Source of the DNA: Deltaproteobacteria bacterium
GTDB taxonomy: Bacteria; Desulfobacterota; B13-G15
Reading direction: 5' to 3'
DNA: 6,612 nucleotides
Assembly (NCBI GenBank): GCA_003646705.1
Contig: QMLK01000054.1
Span: 1 to 6,612 of the forward strand
Below, piece by piece: positions 4,343 through 6,612 of this stretch (position 1 is its first letter; every line of letters begins with the position of its first letter). The translations under genes were made by a program, and so were the position numbers. The notes beneath the pieces are model-generated. The model had not been told where the DNA came from, did no database searches, and saw only the letters and a list, made by a program, of their open reading frames with translations.

Positions 4343-6364
4343 GTGGAAGCGACGAGGGAGCTCTTCTGGAACATAGGCAGACAGGGTCTTCTCACCTACC
4401 TCATAATGGGGATAGCGGTCCTCATCCTCGCCTACAGCCTTTACGAACGGGTGAGCCTCTGGCGACGCGGACAGGCGGAGGACCGATGGGACCGGGTGGG
4501 CGAGAGGATAAAGGGGGTAGTGGTCAACATCATAGGCCATTGGCGGGTCCTGAGGGAGGCCTACCCCGGCTTCATGCACCTTTTGATATTTTGGGGCTTC
4601 TTGCTGTTGCTCATAGGTGCGGCCCTTGATGCCTTCGACCATTACAGCGGCCTCCACTTCTTGAAAGGGACCGCCTATCTCACCTTCTCCTTCTTCCTCG
4701 ATCTGGCAGGCCTGGCGGTGATCGTGGGGCTGCTTCTGGCCCTCTGGAGGAGGTACGTGACCAGGCCTCGGGCCTTGGACAACCGTCCAGAGGACCTCTT
4801 CGTGTTGCTGTTGCTGCTCGCCCTGGTGGTGACGGGCTTCCTGGTAGAGGGGGCCAGGATCGCTGTGCAAGCCCCCCGGGCCCCCTGGGAGCGGTGGTCC
4901 TTCTTCGGCTGGGCCTTGGGCACCTCCCTCTTCCCTCAGGGGCAGGGGAGCCTCCTCTGGCACAAGGTCTTCTGGTGGATCCACCTGTCCCTCTCCTTCC
5001 TCTTTGTGGCCGTGATCGTGCAGAGCAAGCTCCTTCACATCCTGACGGCCATCCTCAGCACCTTCTTCCGCAACCTTAAGCCCCAGGCTATAAAGCCCAT
5101 CGAGGACATGGAGGAGGCCGAGACCTTCGGCGTCAACCGGGTGGAGGAGCTGAGCTGGGTGGACCTCATGCAGCTCGATGCCTGCACCCGCTGCGGAAGG
5201 TGCCAGGAGAACTGTCCCGCCTACCTCACGGACAAGCCCTTGAACCCGAAGATGGTGATCCAGGGGATCAGGGAGGTCTTCCAGGAGCAGTCCAAGGGGC
5301 TCCTTCAGAGGATGAGGAGCTGGGGTGTGGAGGAGCAGCAGCCGTCCACTGAGGAGGGCAAGGCCTTGGCCGGGGAGCTGATCGAGGAGGACGCCATCTG
5401 GTCCTGCACCACCTGTGGGGCCTGCATCGAGCAGTGTCCGGTCTTCGTAGAGCCCTTCCCCAAGCTGATCGAGATCCGGCGTTACCTGGCCCTCATGGAG
5501 AGCCGCTTCCCCTCGGAGGTACAGGTGGCCTTCCGAAACATGGAGAACAACTCTAACCCCTGGGGCATCGGGATGCACACCCGGGCCGACTGGGCCAAGG
5601 AGCTGGGGATCAAGACCTTGGCCGAGGATCGCGAGGTGGAGTACCTCTTCTACGTCGGCTGTGCGGGGTCCTTCGACGACCTGAACAAGAAGGTGGCCGA
5701 GGCGGTGGCGAAGTTGCTCGAGGCCGCGGGGGTGAGCTTCGGGATACTGGGGGTGGAGGAGGGTTGTTGCGGAGATTCGGCCCGCAGGCTCGGCAACGAA
5801 TACCTCTTCCAGATCATCGCCCAGCAGAACATAGAGACGATGAAGGGCTATGGGGTGCGCAAGATCGTCACGATGTGCCCCCATTGCTACAACACCTTGA
5901 AGAACGAGTACCCCCAGTTCGGCGGGGACTTCGAGGTCTATCACTACACGGAGCTCTTCAGCTCCTTGGTCGCCCAGGGGAGGCTCCGGCCCTCTAAGCC
6001 CCTCGACATAGAGGTGACCTATCACGACAGTTGCTACCTCGGCCGCTACAACGGCCTCTACGAGGAGCCGAGGGGGATCCTCCGGGCCCTGCTGGGGGTC
6101 AAGCTGGTGGAGATGCCGAGGTCCCGGAGCCGGAGCTTCTGTTGCGGCGGTGGAGGAGGGCGTTTCTGGATGGAGGAGCATCTGGGGACCCGCATCAATC
6201 ACGCCCGCTTCGAGGACGTCCAGAGGGCCGGGGCCCGGATGGTGGTCACCTCCTGCCCCTTCTGCCTCACCATGATGAGCGACGCCATCAAGGAGAAGGG
6301 CATGGAGGAGAAGCACGAGGCCAGGGACCTGGCCCAAGTGCTTCGGGAGGCCGTGGGTGTATGA
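4343..6364 (+). CDS. Membrane-anchored haem b/Fe-S oxidoreductase, ETF:(methyl)menaquinone oxidoreductase (EMO) type
   Basis: A 673-aa protein starting at GTG 4343, with AAGGAGG (4329-4335) seven bases upstream. The N-terminal part has five hydrophobic segments (about 14-36, 75-98, 111-137, 150-173, 208-235). Basic loops (RRGQAEDR, RRYVTRPR) put the N-terminus outside and the C-terminal domain in the cytoplasm, as in NarI. H214 and H232 in the last helix have the 18-residue spacing of the NarI haem ligands; H79 and H100 are candidate partners. Next come two [4Fe-4S] motifs (C281, 284, 287, 291 and C355, 358, 361, 365), then two CCG domains of the HdrB/HdrD kind: C440...C475-C476...C512-C515 and C564...C600-C601...C638-C641. 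This order matches EMO-type proteins of anaerobes, which oxidise reduced ETF and reduce menaquinone. The position directly after etfBA supports this role strongly. Related HdrD-like proteins of unknown partner exist, so the exact quinone is unproven. Confidence 0.93.
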   Translation: MEATRELFWNIGRQGLLTYLIMGIAVLILAYSLYERVSLWRRGQAEDRWDRVGERIKGVVVNIIGHWRVLREAYPGFMHLLIFWGFLLLLIGAALDAFDHYSGLHFLKGTAYLTFSFFLDLAGLAVIVGLLLALWRRYVTRPRALDNRPEDLFVLLLLLALVVTGFLVEGARIAVQAPRAPWERWSFFGWALGTSLFPQGQGSLLWHKVFWWIHLSLSFLFVAVIVQSKLLHILTAILSTFFRNLKPQAIKPIEDMEEAETFGVNRVEELSWVDLMQLDACTRCGRCQENCPAYLTDKPLNPKMVIQGIREVFQEQSKGLLQRMRSWGVEEQQPSTEEGKALAGELIEEDAIWSCTTCGACIEQCPVFVEPFPKLIEIRRYLALMESRFPSEVQVAFRNMENNSNPWGIGMHTRADWAKELGIKTLAEDREVEYLFYVGCAGSFDDLNKKVAEAVAKLLEAAGVSFGILGVEEGCCGDSARRLGNEYLFQIIAQQNIETMKGYGVRKIVTMCPHCYNTLKNEYPQFGGDFEVYHYTELFSSLVAQGRLRPSKPLDIEVTYHDSCYLGRYNGLYEEPRGILRALLGVKLVEMPRSRSRSFCCGGGGGRFWMEEHLGTRINHARFEDVQRAGARMVVTSCPFCLTMMSDAIKEKGMEEKHEARDLAQVLREAVGV

Positions 6365-6612
6365 GCTGGTGGTCAAGGGTGCCTTCTCCGCCGCCCACGC
6401 CCTGAGGGATTACCACGGCAAATGTGAGGGGCTTCACGGCCATAACTTCAAGGTGGAGGTCTATGTGCGCTCCGAGGGCCTGGGGCCGGGGGGGATGGCC
6501 CTGGACTTCGCGGTGATCAAGAGGGAGCTGCGGGCAGCTCTGGAGGGGGTCGATCATCGTTATCTGAACGACCTGCCTTACTTCCGGGACAAGGAGCCGT
6601 CCTCCGAGAACC
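6357..6612 (+). CDS. queD: 6-carboxytetrahydropterin synthase (QueD), N-terminal part
   Basis: Starting at GTG 6357 (GGGAGG at 6345-6350, six-base spacer) the frame is open to the window end, giving 85 residues of an expected 115-130. The ATG at 6361 is out of frame and not the start. The sequence begins VYELVVKGAFSAAHAL and shows the zinc ligands H14, H27 and H29, with catalytic Cys23 in CEGLHGH. The CxxxHGH spacing marks QueD rather than the mammalian-type pyruvoyl-tetrahydropterin synthase, and the Cys separates it from the folate-type variant with Glu at that place. GGMALDFAVIK (45-55), VDHRYLND (65-72) and PSSEN (81-85) are further family motifs. QueD converts dihydroneopterin triphosphate to 6-carboxytetrahydropterin, the second step of queuosine/7-deazaguanine synthesis. 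It overlaps the upstream oxidoreductase gene by 8 bp, so it is probably co-transcribed and translationally coupled to it. No other que gene is in view. Confidence 0.94.
   Translation, partial: MYELVVKGAFSAAHALRDYHGKCEGLHGHNFKVEVYVRSEGLGPGGMALDFAVIKRELRAALEGVDHRYLNDLPYFRDKEPSSEN

Noticed and set aside
6361..6363. ATG at 6361 overlapping the TGA of the oxidoreductase gene as the next gene's start
   Set aside because: It is out of frame with the QueD motifs; the GTG at 6357 is in frame and correctly spaced from GGGAGG.
4109..6376. Very long open frame (755 codons) on the minus strand antisense to etfA 3' end and the oxidoreductase gene
   Set aside because: It is in exact codon register with the oxidoreductase gene, so its stops would need TTA, CTA or TCA sense codons, which this codon usage avoids. 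Its Gly/Pro/His/Leu-rich product has no recognisable family, while the plus strand has unmistakable motifs.

Overview
This GC-rich bacterial window carries seven genes in alternating orientation and no mobile element, RNA gene or CRISPR array that I can see. The gene content (an ETF pair followed by a haem b/Fe-S membrane oxidoreductase of the CCG/HdrD-like type) and the heavy use of AGG for Arg and ATA for Ile suggest an anaerobic, menaquinone-using bacterium, most like Desulfobacterota/Syntrophobacterales or a related, possibly thermophilic, candidate lineage. That placement is inferred from content only.

Layout. Bases 1-251 (minus) hold the N-terminal part of a P1/DmpA-family (S58) peptidase. 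It is divergent from a complete M24 (Xaa-Pro peptidase-like) metallopeptidase at 334-1524, across an 82-bp intergenic region with a candidate promoter and a tandem 9-bp repeat. The M24 gene converges on, and overlaps by 14 bp, a secreted DsbC-like thioredoxin-fold protein on the minus strand (1511-2362). A 120-bp divergent regulatory region (2363-2482) rich in dyad symmetries follows. From it a plus-strand operon runs to the window end: etfB (2483-3277), etfA (3290-4282), a perfect 10-bp hairpin, a 673-aa membrane-anchored Fe-S oxidoreductase (4343-6364), and the start of queD (6357 onward, cut by the window edge).

How the genes work together. EtfB and EtfA form the soluble flavoprotein that collects electrons from acyl-CoA dehydrogenases. 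The third gene has a NarI-like five-helix haem b domain, two [4Fe-4S] ferredoxin motifs and two complete CCG motifs. This is the architecture of EMO, the ETF:(methyl)menaquinone oxidoreductase that replaces the classical ETF-QO in Geobacter/Syntrophus-type anaerobes. The operon is therefore best read as the route from beta-oxidation (or benzoyl-CoA-type degradation) to the membrane quinone pool. queD overlaps the oxidoreductase gene by 8 bp and is probably co-translated, although queuosine/7-deazaguanine synthesis has no obvious functional link to the ETF system.

The most notable non-coding signals are an 8+8-bp palindrome centred exactly on the TATAAT of the etf promoter and the strong hairpin between etfA and the membrane subunit. 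The ETF-EMO module itself is a known type of system; I see no clearly undescribed system here.
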